DNA from: CAVYUC01 sp963816685
GTDB lineage: Bacteria; Bacteroidota; Bacteroidia; Bacteroidales; Prolixibacteraceae
Length of the DNA: 64,000 nt
Direction of reading: 5' to 3'
Assembly: GCA_963816685.1 (NCBI GenBank)
Contig: CAWFMB010000006.1
Span: forward strand, 19,021 to 83,020
Shown: piece after piece, positions 25,205-34,018 of the stretch
How positions within the stretch are numbered: position 1 is the first letter of the stretch
Layout of the letters: each line of letters starts with the position of its first letter
Program-made: the position numbers and the translations under genes
The notes under the pieces: model-generated
The model's input: the letters and a program-made list of their open reading frames with translations, nothing else
Database searches by the model: none
What the model was told of the DNA's origin: nothing

Positions 25205-26824
25205 TTGTCTGAAACAAGATACATATTCGTTACTGGTGGAGTTACTTCATCTCTCGGGAAAGGTATTTTGGCTGCATCACTGGCTAAATTGCTGCAATCA
25301 CGTGGATACAATGTAACTATCCAAAAACTGGATCCATATATAAATGTTGATCCGGGAACACTGAATCCTTATGAACACGGTGAATGTTTTGTTACAGAAG
25401 ACGGTGCAGAAACCGACCTTGATTTGGGACATTATGAGCGGTTTCTGAATACAGCAACATCCCAGGCGAATAATGTAACTACCGGCAGGATATATCAATC
25501 GGTGATCAGCAAAGAGCGTCGTGGCGATTATCTCGGAAAAACAGTGCAAATAATTCCCCACATCACTGATGAAATAAAACGAAAAATTAAAGTTCTTGGC
25601 TCGAAAGGCAAATACGATATTGTCATTACCGAAATTGGAGGTACAGTTGGCGACATTGAATCGTTACCCTATATTGAATCGGTACGCCAGTTAAAACGGG
25701 AATTGGGGTCTCATGCGCTTGTAATTCATCTTACACTTGTACCATATCTGGCTGCAACCGGTGAATTAAAAACCAAGCCAACGCAGCATTCCGTAAAACA
25801 GTTGCTCGAAGCAGGAATTCAACCCGATATTCTTGTGTTGCGTACTGAACATGAAATCGATAAAACAGTCAGAGAGAAAGTTGCATTATTTTGCAATGTC
25901 GATATCGATGCAGTAATTCAGTCGATTAATGTATCCACGATTTATGAGGTTCCGTTAAAAATGCTGGAAGAAAAACTGGACATCATTACAATGAAAAAGC
26001 TTGGATTGGAGATAAATGAAATCATTGATTTATCTTCGTGGAACAACTTTTTATCCCGTTTGAAAAATCCTGAATTTGAGGTAAATGTTGGTTTAATTGG
26101 TAAATATGTTGAATTACATGATGCCTACAAATCAATTGCAGAAGCTTTAATTCATGCCGGTTCCGAAAACCTTTGCAAAATAAATATTAAATGGATTCAT
26201 TCCGAATCGTTAAAATCAGATAATTACGTTCAGAAGCTTTCAGATTTAAATGGTATTATTGTTGCTCCCGGTTTTGGCCATCGTGGCATGGAAGGCAAGG
26301 CACTGGCAGTTAAATACGCCCGCGAAACAAACACATCATATCTTGGAATATGTTTGGGAATGCAGGTTGCTGTAATTGAATTTGCACGTAATGTTTTAAA
26401 ACTTCAGAATGCCGATTCAACGGAAATGAATCCAAAAACTCCGCATCCGGTTATCGATTTAATGGAACATCAAAAGGGAATTACTGATTACGGAGGTACA
26501 ATGCGACTGGGGGCATATGAATGTCGAATTGTAGAAAAGGATTCAAATGCATGTAAAGCATACAATAAATTAACTGTTTACGAAAGGCATCGTCACCGTT
26601 ATGAATTTAACGATGCTTACCGTGAACAATATGTTGAGGCAGGAATGATTCCGGTTGGAATAAATCCTGAAACCGATCTTGTTGAAATCATTGAAATTCC
26701 TAAACACAAATGGTTTGTGGGGGTGCAGTTTCATCCTGAATACCGCAGTACAGTTTTAAATCCCCATCCGCTGTTTGTCGATTTTATAAAAAGTACTTTA
26801 GAAGAAGAACAAAAAAATGGATAG
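25205..26824 (+). CDS. pyrG: CTP synthase
   Basis: About 539 residues from TTG 25205, which gives the family N-terminus (SETRYIFVTGGVTSSLGKGI). An ATG at 25163 would add 14 residues not seen in the family and lies upstream of a -7 box. The synthase domain contains KLDPYINVDPGTLNPYEHGE and DLDLGHYERF. The glutaminase domain follows, with nucleophile Cys in YLGICLGMQ and VQFHPEYRS near the end. Converts UTP to CTP with glutamine and ATP. It overlaps yidC by 8 bp. Confidence 0.95.
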   Translation: MSETRYIFVTGGVTSSLGKGILAASLAKLLQSRGYNVTIQKLDPYINVDPGTLNPYEHGECFVTEDGAETDLDLGHYERFLNTATSQANNVTTGRIYQSVISKERRGDYLGKTVQIIPHITDEIKRKIKVLGSKGKYDIVITEIGGTVGDIESLPYIESVRQLKRELGSHALVIHLTLVPYLAATGELKTKPTQHSVKQLLEAGIQPDILVLRTEHEIDKTVREKVALFCNVDIDAVIQSINVSTIYEVPLKMLEEKLDIITMKKLGLEINEIIDLSSWNNFLSRLKNPEFEVNVGLIGKYVELHDAYKSIAEALIHAGSENLCKINIKWIHSESLKSDNYVQKLSDLNGIIVAPGFGHRGMEGKALAVKYARETNTSYLGICLGMQVAVIEFARNVLKLQNADSTEMNPKTPHPVIDLMEHQKGITDYGGTMRLGAYECRIVEKDSNACKAYNKLTVYERHRHRYEFNDAYREQYVEAGMIPVGINPETDLVEIIEIPKHKWFVGVQFHPEYRSTVLNPHPLFVDFIKSTLEEEQKNG

Positions 26825-28745
26825 AAATTCAATAATTGGAATCGTAATGATTTTCGCGATACTGGTTGTATTTTCAATAATCAACCGGCCATCTCAGGAA
26901 GAAATTGAAGCAGCAAAACACAGACGCGATTCCATTGCACAGGTTGAGGCTCAAAAAGCAGCACAACTGGATCAGGAGCAGCAACAAAATGAAATGAATG
27001 AGAACAATACAGCTGCTTTCGATTCTTTGGCTGAAGCAAACAATGTTCAGCAAAAAGTAAATGAGTTTGGTGTTTTTGGAAAAGCTGCAATTGGAGATGA
27101 ACAATTTTATACACTTGAGAATAATATTGTAAAAATTACTTTTAGCAACAAAGGCGGAAGAATTTATTCGGTGGAATTGAAAGATTATAAAACACATGAT
27201 TCACTTCCGCTTATACTTTTTGATGGCGATGATACAGAATTTGGCCTTAATTTCTTTTCTCAAAACAGGACCATTCAAACCGAACAGCTTTATTTTGAAC
27301 CTTCTACACAGAAAAAGAATATAGTGATTTCAGGTCCCCAGGTAAAACGGGCCAATGAGGGCAGAATAAAATTCAACGAAGAAAATCCGGGCGGCACAGA
27401 ATCCATCAATTTCCGTTTGGAACTGGCCCAGGGGCAGTATCTGGAATATGTTTATACACTTTCATACAATTCCTACATGGTTGATTTCGATATCAATATG
27501 CGGGGTATGAACAAATATATTGCATCCAACCAATCGTATCTGAATTTTAACTGGGCTATTGATGTGCCGCGCCAGGAAAGGCCTTCCAGATTTGGAGAAG
27601 ATCGATATACAAACATTACCTATAAATTTTTCGAAGATGAAGTGGATAATCTTGCACAAAACAAATCGGATGAAGAAAGTCTGAGCACACGCTTAAAATG
27701 GATCGGCTTTAAGCAATTGTTTTTTAATTCAACATTAATTGCCGATGAATCCTTTCCAAATGCTTTTGTGCGTTCAACAAAATTTGAGGATGATCCAAAA
27801 TATCTTTCAAGATTTTATGCTGAAATTGCAATTCCATATGGAGGAACATCCAATGAGCAGGTTGGGATGAAATTTTATTTTGGTCCCAATCATTATCAAA
27901 CATTGAAGCAATACAGCGACTTAGACCTCGAACGGATGGTTTATCTCGGCTATGCAATTGTCCGTCCTGTCAATAAATATCTGATTATCCCTGTATTTAA
28001 TTTCCTTCGGAGATTTATCGATAATTTCGGTATAATTATTCTGTTGCTTACTGTTTTTATAAAAACACTGTTGTTCCCATTTACATACAAATCATACACA
28101 TCTCAGGCAAAAATGCGTGCATTAAAACCTGAAATTGATGAATTGAACAGTAAATTTGGGAAAGATAAACCCATGGAAAAACAGCAGGCTACAATGGCGC
28201 TTTACAAAAAAGCCGGAGTAAATCCAATGGGAGGCTGTTTACCCATGTTGTTGCAGTTCCCAATATTGATTGCTATGTTCTTTTTCTTTCCAACTTCGAT
28301 TGAACTCAGACAGGAAAGCTTTTTATGGGCGCACGATTTATCCACTTACGATTCAATTCTGAATCTTCCTTTTTCTATTCCATTTTATGGCGACCACGTC
28401 AGTTTGTTTGTTCTTCTGATGACTATTACAACAATCATTTCAACCAAAATGAACCAGCAAGCCACGGCAAGTCAGGCTATGCCCGGAATGCAAACAATGA
28501 TGTACCTGATGCCGATTATGTTTCTTTTTATCCTGAATAATTATTCTGCAGGATTAAGTTATTATTATTTTCTTGCAAATGTTATTACAATAGGTCAAAC
28601 CTATTTAATCCGTTCATTTATTGATGAAGATAAAATAAGAGCACAACTGCAGGTGAATAAGAAAAAGACAGTTAAAAAGTCGAAGTTTCAAAAGCGTCTC
28701 GAAGATATGGCCAAACAACGTGGCGTACAATTACCGAAAAAATAA
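26817..28745 (+). CDS. yidC: Membrane protein insertase YidC
   Basis: 642 residues. N-terminal helix (IIGIVMIFAILVVFSIINRPSQEE), a large periplasmic beta-sandwich domain (about 60-345) as in Gram-negative YidC, then the five-helix insertase core. The core includes LLLTVFIKTLLFPFTYKSYTSQAKM, the amphipathic region ELNSKFGKDKPMEKQQATMALYKKAGVNPMGGCLPMLLQFPI, and later helices ending FLANVITIGQTYLI. A basic C-terminal tail (KKKTVKKSKFQKR) can bind ribosomes. Inserts proteins with or without SecYEG. The start overlaps pyrG, so they are co-translated. Confidence 0.95.
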   Translation: MDRNSIIGIVMIFAILVVFSIINRPSQEEIEAAKHRRDSIAQVEAQKAAQLDQEQQQNEMNENNTAAFDSLAEANNVQQKVNEFGVFGKAAIGDEQFYTLENNIVKITFSNKGGRIYSVELKDYKTHDSLPLILFDGDDTEFGLNFFSQNRTIQTEQLYFEPSTQKKNIVISGPQVKRANEGRIKFNEENPGGTESINFRLELAQGQYLEYVYTLSYNSYMVDFDINMRGMNKYIASNQSYLNFNWAIDVPRQERPSRFGEDRYTNITYKFFEDEVDNLAQNKSDEESLSTRLKWIGFKQLFFNSTLIADESFPNAFVRSTKFEDDPKYLSRFYAEIAIPYGGTSNEQVGMKFYFGPNHYQTLKQYSDLDLERMVYLGYAIVRPVNKYLIIPVFNFLRRFIDNFGIIILLLTVFIKTLLFPFTYKSYTSQAKMRALKPEIDELNSKFGKDKPMEKQQATMALYKKAGVNPMGGCLPMLLQFPILIAMFFFFPTSIELRQESFLWAHDLSTYDSILNLPFSIPFYGDHVSLFVLLMTITTIISTKMNQQATASQAMPGMQTMMYLMPIMFLFILNNYSAGLSYYYFLANVITIGQTYLIRSFIDEDKIRAQLQVNKKKTVKKSKFQKRLEDMAKQRGVQLPKK

Positions 28746-28766
28746 ATTCTGAATCATAAAAATTGA

Positions 28767-28798
28767 AAATGCTGGTTTTATACCGGCATTTTTTTTAC
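28767..28798 (+). terminator. Rho-independent terminator after yidC
   Basis: Stem AAATGCTGGT (28767-28776) / ACCGGCATTT (28782-28791) with one G-T pair, followed by a T-run. Confidence 0.8.
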
Positions 28799-29077
28799 AG
28801 CTTATTTTAATCCTTAACAAATAAAAACAGGATTTTAAAATATGTTGAAATATTGAATATCCTTTGATGCTGTTGTTATTCCATATCTGAAATTTTCGTT
28901 TGTTTTATCTTGTGATTATATGCAGGATTGAAGGCATTTGAGCGAAAACATTGTAAAATGAAAATTTACTGTGTGTTCGAAAAAAACAAAACTACTGATT
29001 TCCGGAATACTGTTGATATTCTTAGGTTGAATATGAACGTTGGTCTGAATTAAATTCTTTTTTTCTCAAAACAGTTA

Positions 29078-29135
29078 AACGTTTTAGTTTTATTATAGTC
29101 GAACATCTGTTTTAGTTACTATGATGTAAAACGTT
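29078..29135. promoter_or_regulatory. Inverted AACGTTTTA / TAAAACGTT pair upstream of Spy-like gene
   Basis: AACGTTTTA at 29078-29086 and its exact reverse complement at 29127-29135, just upstream of the ATG at 29148. The spacing suggests an operator pair, but no standard -7 box was found. The rest of the 28800-29147 gap holds nothing recognisable. Confidence 0.3.
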
Positions 29136-29147
29136 AAAATTTTAATT

Positions 29148-29534
29148 ATGAAAAGAATTGGATTGTTATTGACCGCCTTAATATTAGGAGCAACCGCTAT
29201 TATGGCGCAGCCCGGCGGACAAAGGAATTTGGATCCGGAAGAAATGGCAAAACGCCAGACAGCACAGCTTAAAGAGGCGCTTGATTTAAACCAGGACCAG
29301 GAGAAAAAAGTTTATGACCTGAACCTTGAAACCAGCAAAGAAATGAGGGCATTACGCGAAAAAAACCAGGGAGCAGGTTGGGAATCAATGCGCGATGATA
29401 TGACAAAAATACGCGAAGGTCAGAATAAAAAAATGAAAGCGATTCTTACTGAAGATCAGTGGGGCAAATACGAAAAATATCTTGAAGAAAGAAGAGAAAG
29501 AAGGAGACAAGGTGGAGGACCTGGGGGAATGTAA
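29148..29534 (+). CDS. Small periplasmic helical protein (Spy/CpxP- or DUF4890-like)
   Basis: 128 residues. Signal peptide MKRIGLLLTALILGATAIMAQ, then a highly charged helical region (DPEEMAKRQTAQLKEALDLNQDQEKKVYDLNLE ... ILTEDQWGKYEKYLEERRERR) ending in a Gly/Arg-rich tail. The LNQDQ ... LTEDQW pattern resembles the LTxxQ repeats of Spy/CpxP proteins, which are periplasmic stress chaperones or stress-sensor inhibitors. The role here is inferred. It is monocistronic between two terminators. Confidence 0.7.
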   Translation: MKRIGLLLTALILGATAIMAQPGGQRNLDPEEMAKRQTAQLKEALDLNQDQEKKVYDLNLETSKEMRALREKNQGAGWESMRDDMTKIREGQNKKMKAILTEDQWGKYEKYLEERRERRRQGGGPGGM

Positions 29535-29559
29535 TACAGTTTAGTAGTTAGATTAGTTT

Positions 29560-29592
29560 AAGGGTTTGCAAATATTTTGTAAACCCTTTTTA
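29560..29592 (+). terminator. Terminator after Spy-like gene (shared tail with ribH)
   Basis: Stem AAGGGTTT (29560-29567) / AAACCCTT (29581-29588), then a T-run; it abuts the ribH stop codon on the other strand and could serve both genes. Confidence 0.65.
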
Positions 29593-30075
29593 CAAAAAAG
29601 AATTCTTCAGATGCACCATTTTAATAGCAGTAATTGCTGCTTCATCTCCTTTGTTACCATGTTTCCCGCCAGCACGGTCTTTGGCCTGTTGTTCATTATT
29701 GGTAGTTAATATACCGAAAATAAAAGGCTTGTTGTATTTCAGGTTTAAATCCACTGTCCCTTTGGTAACACCTTCACAAATGTAATCGAAATGGCGGGTT
29801 TCTCCTTGTATTACACATCCCAGAAGAATAACAGCATCAACATTTTCCATTTCTGCAAAATACTGTCCTCCCAAAGGTAACTCAAATGTTCCGGGAACAT
29901 ATTTTAAAAGGATGTTTTCTTCAGTTGCACCATGTTTTTTTAATGTGCTTAATGCTCCTTCGGCCAATGCTGCTGTAATTTCAAAATTCCATTCGGCTAC
30001 AACTATGCCAAACCGCACCTTTTCTGCTGAAGGAATTGAATGTACATCGTAATATGAAAGATTTTTTGTTGCCAT
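29590..30075 (-). CDS. ribH: 6,7-dimethyl-8-ribityllumazine synthase
   Basis: 161 residues, normal length. Motifs: IVVAEWNFEITAALAEGALSTLKKHG, VPGTFELPLGGQYFA, AVILLGCVIQGETRHFDYICEGVTKG (His of the active site) and FGILTTNNEQQAKDRAGG. Condenses 5-amino-6-ribitylamino-uracil with dihydroxybutanone phosphate to give lumazine, the penultimate step in riboflavin synthesis; forms a 60-mer or pentamer. It lies downstream of the TPR gene with a hairpin between them. Confidence 0.95.
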   Translation of the reverse strand: MATKNLSYYDVHSIPSAEKVRFGIVVAEWNFEITAALAEGALSTLKKHGATEENILLKYVPGTFELPLGGQYFAEMENVDAVILLGCVIQGETRHFDYICEGVTKGTVDLNLKYNKPFIFGILTTNNEQQAKDRAGGKHGNKGDEAAITAIKMVHLKNSFL

Positions 30076-30090
30076 AATTTTAAAAATAAA

Positions 30091-30114
30091 AAACCCCTCG
30101 AAACGGAGGGGTTT
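30091..30114 (-). terminator. Terminator/attenuator between TPR gene and ribH
   Basis: Stem AAACCCCTC (30091-30099) / GAGGGGTTT (30106-30114); read on the minus strand it is followed by TTTTTTATTTTT. It lies 15 bp before the ribH start, so it ends the TPR transcript or limits read-through into ribH. Confidence 0.7.
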
Positions 30115-30128
30115 ATACTTATTTGAGT

Positions 30129-30815
30129 TTAACCCAATTTTATTTTTACCCGTGCGATATATCGCTCAACATTTCGTCCTTCCGCTGATTCCGGATATTC
30201 ATCTTTTATTTTCTGATAAACTGCCAGTGCGTCTTCCAATCTGTCCATCGATTCAAGCAGATTGGCTGCTTTCATCATATAAATAGGAGTGGTTAATTCA
30301 TTTTTGTCCATTGAATAAGCCTTTTTATATTGCTTCAGGGCTTCTTCTTTATCCCCAAGCTCAAGGTATGCATCACCTTTCGCACCTGCAGTAATTGGTT
30401 CAAGCAACAAATCATCAGTTTTAAAATCATTCAAATAATCAAGTGCTTCTTCATACTGCCCAAGGTGAAGATAAGATATTCCTGTATAATAACTTGCAAG
30501 GTTTGCTGCCTCGGTAATTCCGTAATCATCAATAATATCAAGGAATCCAAGATAGTTACCGTCGCCATTTATAGCAAGGTTGAAAGAATCTTTTTCAAAA
30601 TAATTCTCTGCCATAAACATTTGCGACTGGGCTTCTTCTTCTTTAGGTTGAAGATAGAATTTCGTAAACCCTAAATATACAACCACAACCAGGATAATTG
30701 CACCAATCATGTAGGTGATTAATTTCTGGTTGTTTTCAATAAAATGTTCCGTTTTCGTTAGAGCGCTTTCAAGTTCCTGCAAATTATCTTCTTGCTGAGC
30801 TTTTTTCTTTGCCAT
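30129..30815 (-). CDS. Inner-membrane TPR protein
   Basis: About 228 residues from ATG 30815 (MAKKKAQQEDNLQELESALTKTEHFIENNQ). Cytoplasmic N-terminus, one membrane helix (LITYMIGAIILVVVVYLGF, about 36-55), then four or five TPR units (LASYYTGISYLHLGQYEEALDYLNDF, YLELGDKEEALKQYKKAYSMD, LEDALAVYQKIKDEYPESAEG). The architecture resembles YfgM, an ancillary SecYEG/chaperone-network protein, but identity is not certain. The 30 codons between 30905 and 30815 lack family features and contain a -7-like box. Confidence 0.75.
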   Translation of the reverse strand: MAKKKAQQEDNLQELESALTKTEHFIENNQKLITYMIGAIILVVVVYLGFTKFYLQPKEEEAQSQMFMAENYFEKDSFNLAINGDGNYLGFLDIIDDYGITEAANLASYYTGISYLHLGQYEEALDYLNDFKTDDLLLEPITAGAKGDAYLELGDKEEALKQYKKAYSMDKNELTTPIYMMKAANLLESMDRLEDALAVYQKIKDEYPESAEGRNVERYIARVKIKLG

Positions 30816-30839
30816 GTCTTCATTTTCAAAATTGTGCCG

Positions 30840-30847
30840 CAAAAATA
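30840..30847 (-). promoter_or_regulatory. -7 box (TATTTTTG, minus strand) of the TPR gene
   Basis: Complement of CAAAAATA; sits 25 bp upstream of ATG 30815 and argues against the ATG at 30905. Confidence 0.4.
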
Positions 30848-30961
30848 GCTTTTTTTTCAAAACAGTATGGAATATAAACGTATAATTTTGAATAATAATC
30901 AACATCGCCTTGTTATTAAAACGAAATTGTTTCCGAAGTTCATCTCCCCATGTTTTTTAAT

Positions 30962-30969
30962 TAGTTTTG
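30962..30969 (+). promoter_or_regulatory. -7 box (TAGTTTTG) of recF-dciA
   Basis: Exact TAnnTTTG, 25 bp upstream of ATG 30994; the alternative TTG start at 30967 lies inside it. Confidence 0.45.
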
Positions 30970-30993
30970 CAGCAAACTTGCAGAAATTTTATA

Positions 30994-32100
30994 ATGTTTA
31001 TTGAAGAAATTTCAATCGTTAATTTTAAAAACCTGAAAGATGTTAAGGTTTCTTTTTCGAACCGTTTGAATTGTTTTATTGGCAATAACGGTGCCGGAAA
31101 AACAAACCTGCTCGATGCAATATATTATCTGTCGTTTTGTAAGAGTTTTTCAAATCCTATCGACCAGCTCAATATTAATCACGATGAAAATTATTTTATA
31201 CTGAACGGAATTTACAGGCGTCTCGATTCAAAAGAAACAATTAACTGCGGCTATCAGAAAGGACAGAAAAAACAATTTAAAAGAAATTCCAAAGTCTATA
31301 AAAAACTTGTTGATCATATTGGATTGTTGCCATTAGTAATGATTACTCCTTCGGATGTTAGCCTGATATTGGGCGGCAGTGATGAACGACGGAAATTTAT
31401 GGATGGAGTAATTTCGCAATACAATCAGGGTTATCTCGAAGATTTATTAAAATACAACCGTGCTCTTTTGCAACGCAACAATTTATTGAAACAATTTGCT
31501 TCTGAACGGTATTTTGATCCTGAATTGCTTGCTATCTGGGATGAGCAATTAATTGAGCCTGGAAAAAGAATTCATGAGCAACGATTGATATTTGTTGAAA
31601 AACTAATTCCTGTTTTTCAATATTATTATTCATTTGTGTCGCAGGGAAATGAAATTGTAGGACTGACGCATCAATCCAATTTGCACGAAAATACATTTGA
31701 AAACCTTTTAACGGAATCTCAGTCCAAAGATCGGGCTGTTCAATACACAACCGCCGGAATTCACAAGGATGAACTGATTTTTACCATCGATAGTCATCCA
31801 ATAAGGAAACTGGGATCACAGGGACAAATGAAAACGTACCTGGCAGCATTGAAACTTGCACAGTTCGATTTTATTAAAGAAATTTCGGGAATGAAACCAG
31901 TGCTTTTGCTTGATGATATTTTCGACAAACTCGACCGGCTGCGCGTGGAGCAAATAATGAAAGTTGTGTCTGGCAATAAATTCGGACAAATTTTTATAAC
32001 CGATACCAACCGCGAACATCTTGATGCCATCATCAAAAAAATGAATGCTGATTTTCGTATCTTCAGGGTTAATTCGGGAACTGTTGATCTTGAAAAATAA
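30994..32100 (+). CDS. recF: DNA replication/repair protein RecF
   Basis: 368 residues from ATG 30994 (MFIEEISIVNFKNLKDVKVSF). ABC/SMC-like ATPase: Walker A GNNGAGKTNLLDAIYYLSF (about 30-37), signature region LGSQGQMKTYLAALKLAQF, and Walker B PVLLLDDIFDKLD. Loads RecA at single-strand gaps with RecO and RecR. The dciA-like gene follows 9 bp downstream, a very common Bacteroidota pair. Confidence 0.93.
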   Translation: MFIEEISIVNFKNLKDVKVSFSNRLNCFIGNNGAGKTNLLDAIYYLSFCKSFSNPIDQLNINHDENYFILNGIYRRLDSKETINCGYQKGQKKQFKRNSKVYKKLVDHIGLLPLVMITPSDVSLILGGSDERRKFMDGVISQYNQGYLEDLLKYNRALLQRNNLLKQFASERYFDPELLAIWDEQLIEPGKRIHEQRLIFVEKLIPVFQYYYSFVSQGNEIVGLTHQSNLHENTFENLLTESQSKDRAVQYTTAGIHKDELIFTIDSHPIRKLGSQGQMKTYLAALKLAQFDFIKEISGMKPVLLLDDIFDKLDRLRVEQIMKVVSGNKFGQIFITDTNREHLDAIIKKMNADFRIFRVNSGTVDLEK

Positions 32101-32109
32101 AGCAAACGA

Positions 32110-32400
32110 ATGAAACGAAACAATACACAAACACTGGGAGAGGCCTTGCGTGCATACGTGCGGGAAATGAAGATGGACCGCAAATTAAAGGAAGTAAGTA
32201 TTGTTCAATCGTGGGCAGAAGTCTTAGGTAAAACAATTGCCCGTTATACCCGGAATGTCTATTTCTCGAATGGTGTTTTGTATGTTGAAGTCACCTCTCC
32301 TGTGGTAAAAAATGAGCTTTTAATGATGCGCGAGGAAATCCGGAACAAACTAAATGAAAATGCCGGCGAAGTAATAGTATACAAAATTGTATTCAAATGA
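32110..32400 (+). CDS. DUF721/DciA-like protein
   Basis: 96 residues. Matches the DUF721 family in length and pattern: LGEALRAYVREMKMDRKLKEVSIVQSWAEVLGKTIARYTRNVYFSNGVLYVEVTSPVVKNELLMMREEIRNKLNE in short (key residues W, G and the terminal VYKIVF strand). DciA proteins load the DnaB helicase in bacteria lacking DnaC/DnaI; the short Bacteroidota forms contain mainly the KH-like core, so that function is inferred. The last codons form the left arm of the terminator. Confidence 0.8.
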   Translation: MKRNNTQTLGEALRAYVREMKMDRKLKEVSIVQSWAEVLGKTIARYTRNVYFSNGVLYVEVTSPVVKNELLMMREEIRNKLNENAGEVIVYKIVFK

Positions 32401-32416
32401 ATTCGCCGGCATTTTT
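32357..32416 (+). terminator. Terminator whose left arm lies inside the dciA-like CDS
   Basis: AAAATGCCGGCGAA (32357-32370) pairs exactly with TTCGCCGGCATTTT (32402-32415) across a 31-base loop and ends in a short T-run. The left arm is within coding sequence, so translating ribosomes would disrupt the hairpin. Confidence 0.65.
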
Positions 32417-32442
32417 ATATCCTGTCGAAAGCTTCTGGTCAA

Positions 32443-32862
32443 TCAGTACCGTTCGGTTTTCGAAAAGAAAAAATCTGATTCAATAATTGCATTTTCATCA
32501 CTGTCGGAACCATGAACTGCGTTTTGCTGTAAACTTGTTGCATACAACCTACGGATTGTTCCCTCAGCCGCATTTTCAGGGTTGGTGGCACCAATTAAAA
32601 CCCTGTAATCTTCCACAGCATTTTCCTTTTCAAGAATTGCTGCAATTATGGGGCCTGAGCTCATAAATTCAACAAGTGAATCATAAAACGGCCGTTCCTT
32701 GTGTACTTCATAAAAAGCACCGGCTTGTGCGGGTGTTAACCGGGTAAGTTTCATCGCTTTTATCACAAAGCTTGCTTCGTTTATCATTTTTAAAATTGCA
32801 CCAGTGTAATTGTTTTTAAAAGCCGTTGGCTTAATCATGGTGAAGGTGAGTTTTCCTGCCAT
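32443..32862 (-). CDS. ndk: Nucleoside-diphosphate kinase
   Basis: 139 residues, standard length. TFTMIKPTAFKNNYTGAIL (phosphate binding), FYDSLVEFMSSGPIIAAIL, GATNPENAAEGTIRRLYA and the catalytic histidine in NAVHGSDSDENAIIES (H117). Transfers the gamma-phosphate between NTPs and NDPs. Some residues differ slightly from the usual RPFF and ASGP motifs (RPFY, SSGP). Convergent with the recF-dciA pair. Confidence 0.95.
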   Translation of the reverse strand: MAGKLTFTMIKPTAFKNNYTGAILKMINEASFVIKAMKLTRLTPAQAGAFYEVHKERPFYDSLVEFMSSGPIIAAILEKENAVEDYRVLIGATNPENAAEGTIRRLYATSLQQNAVHGSDSDENAIIESDFFFSKTERY

Positions 32863-32924
32863 TTTATCAGTTTTAAAATTTTGTAATCAATTCGCAATAT
32901 TATAAAAAATTGACTAAAATAGCC

Positions 32925-32954
32925 TTTGCACGCATAACAGAATTCTTATCTTTG
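32925..32954 (+). promoter_or_regulatory. Promoter of nrnA
   Basis: -33 TTTG at 32925-32928, 18-bp spacer, -7 TATCTTTG at 32947-32954; 22 bp upstream of the TTG start. Confidence 0.6.
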
Positions 32955-32976
32955 TCAGTTCAAAAAAATAACTGAT

Positions 32977-34011
32977 TTGAAAAATACTGTAAATGAGGTT
33001 CTTATAAAACTGAAACAACTTCTCGAAGACAAAAAAGAGCAGATTGTTTTGGTAACACATGAAAATCCTGACGGCGATGCAATTGGTTCAGCGATTGGCC
33101 TTGCTGAAATTCTTCAAAATCAGGGGCATACTGTCTCCATTATTTCTCCAAACAATTATCCTGAATTTATAAAGTGGTTTTCATCGGAAATTGAAATTAT
33201 TATCTACAGCAAAGAAAAAAAGAAGGTTAAAAAAGTCTTGGAAGAAGCCGGGATTTTATTTTGTCTTGATTTCAATGATGCAAAACGTGCAGGTAAAATG
33301 GAAAAACATATTTTGAATTTTAACCGGCCAACTGTTTTAATCGATCATCATCCGCATCCATCCGATTTTCCGGATATTCTTATTTCTGAGCCGGAATACA
33401 GTTCGACAGCAGAATTATTGTATGTGGTTATTAGCGAAATCGGGTTGAAAGAACATTTAAACAAACAATCCGCAGAAGCTTTGTACACCGGTATCATGAC
33501 TGACACCGGATCGTTCAGTCACAATATTTCAAATCCAAATACTTTCAGGGTAGTTGCCGAACTGCTTGCCCTGGGAATTAAAGCTGAAAAAATCCAGTCG
33601 AACGTTTACCATAATTTCTCGGCTAACAGGATGCGTTTACTGGGACATTGTTTGGACAAAAAAATGGAAGTGTTTCCCGAATTACGTTCAGCAGTTATTT
33701 CGATTACCAAAAAGGAACTCGAAGAGTTTGAATATAAAACCGGTGACACTGAAGGATTTGTAAACTATCCGCTTTCAATCAATAATGTTGTTTTTTCTGC
33801 GTTATTTATTGAAAAGGAGGGTTTTGTTAAAGCATCATTCCGGTCGAAAGGGAATTTCCCGGCAAATCAATTTTCCCGCAGTCATTTTGAAGGCGGCGGA
33901 CATTTAAATGCTGCAGGTGGCGAGTCAAAGCAAAATCTTGTTGAAACTGTTGAAAGGTTCAAGCAACTTTTAAAGGAGTATAAGCATCAGTTATTGGAAA
34001 CAATAATTTAA
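32977..34011 (+). CDS. DHH/DHHA1 phosphoesterase, NrnA-like
   Basis: 344 residues starting at TTG 32977; no in-frame ATG lies before the first motif, and the promoter fits. DHH domain: THENPDGDAIGSAIGLAE, FCLDFNDAKRA, VLIDHHPHPSDF, and YTGIMTDTGSFSHN. DHHA1 domain ends with HFEGGGHLNAAGGES. NrnA degrades short oligoribonucleotides (nanoRNA) and may dephosphorylate pAp; the related GdpP/PDE cyclic-dinucleotide activity cannot be excluded. It lies 7 bp upstream of the FKBP genes, suggesting one operon. Confidence 0.88.
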   Translation: MKNTVNEVLIKLKQLLEDKKEQIVLVTHENPDGDAIGSAIGLAEILQNQGHTVSIISPNNYPEFIKWFSSEIEIIIYSKEKKKVKKVLEEAGILFCLDFNDAKRAGKMEKHILNFNRPTVLIDHHPHPSDFPDILISEPEYSSTAELLYVVISEIGLKEHLNKQSAEALYTGIMTDTGSFSHNISNPNTFRVVAELLALGIKAEKIQSNVYHNFSANRMRLLGHCLDKKMEVFPELRSAVISITKKELEEFEYKTGDTEGFVNYPLSINNVVFSALFIEKEGFVKASFRSKGNFPANQFSRSHFEGGGHLNAAGGESKQNLVETVERFKQLLKEYKHQLLETII

Positions 34012-34018
34012 AGTAAAA

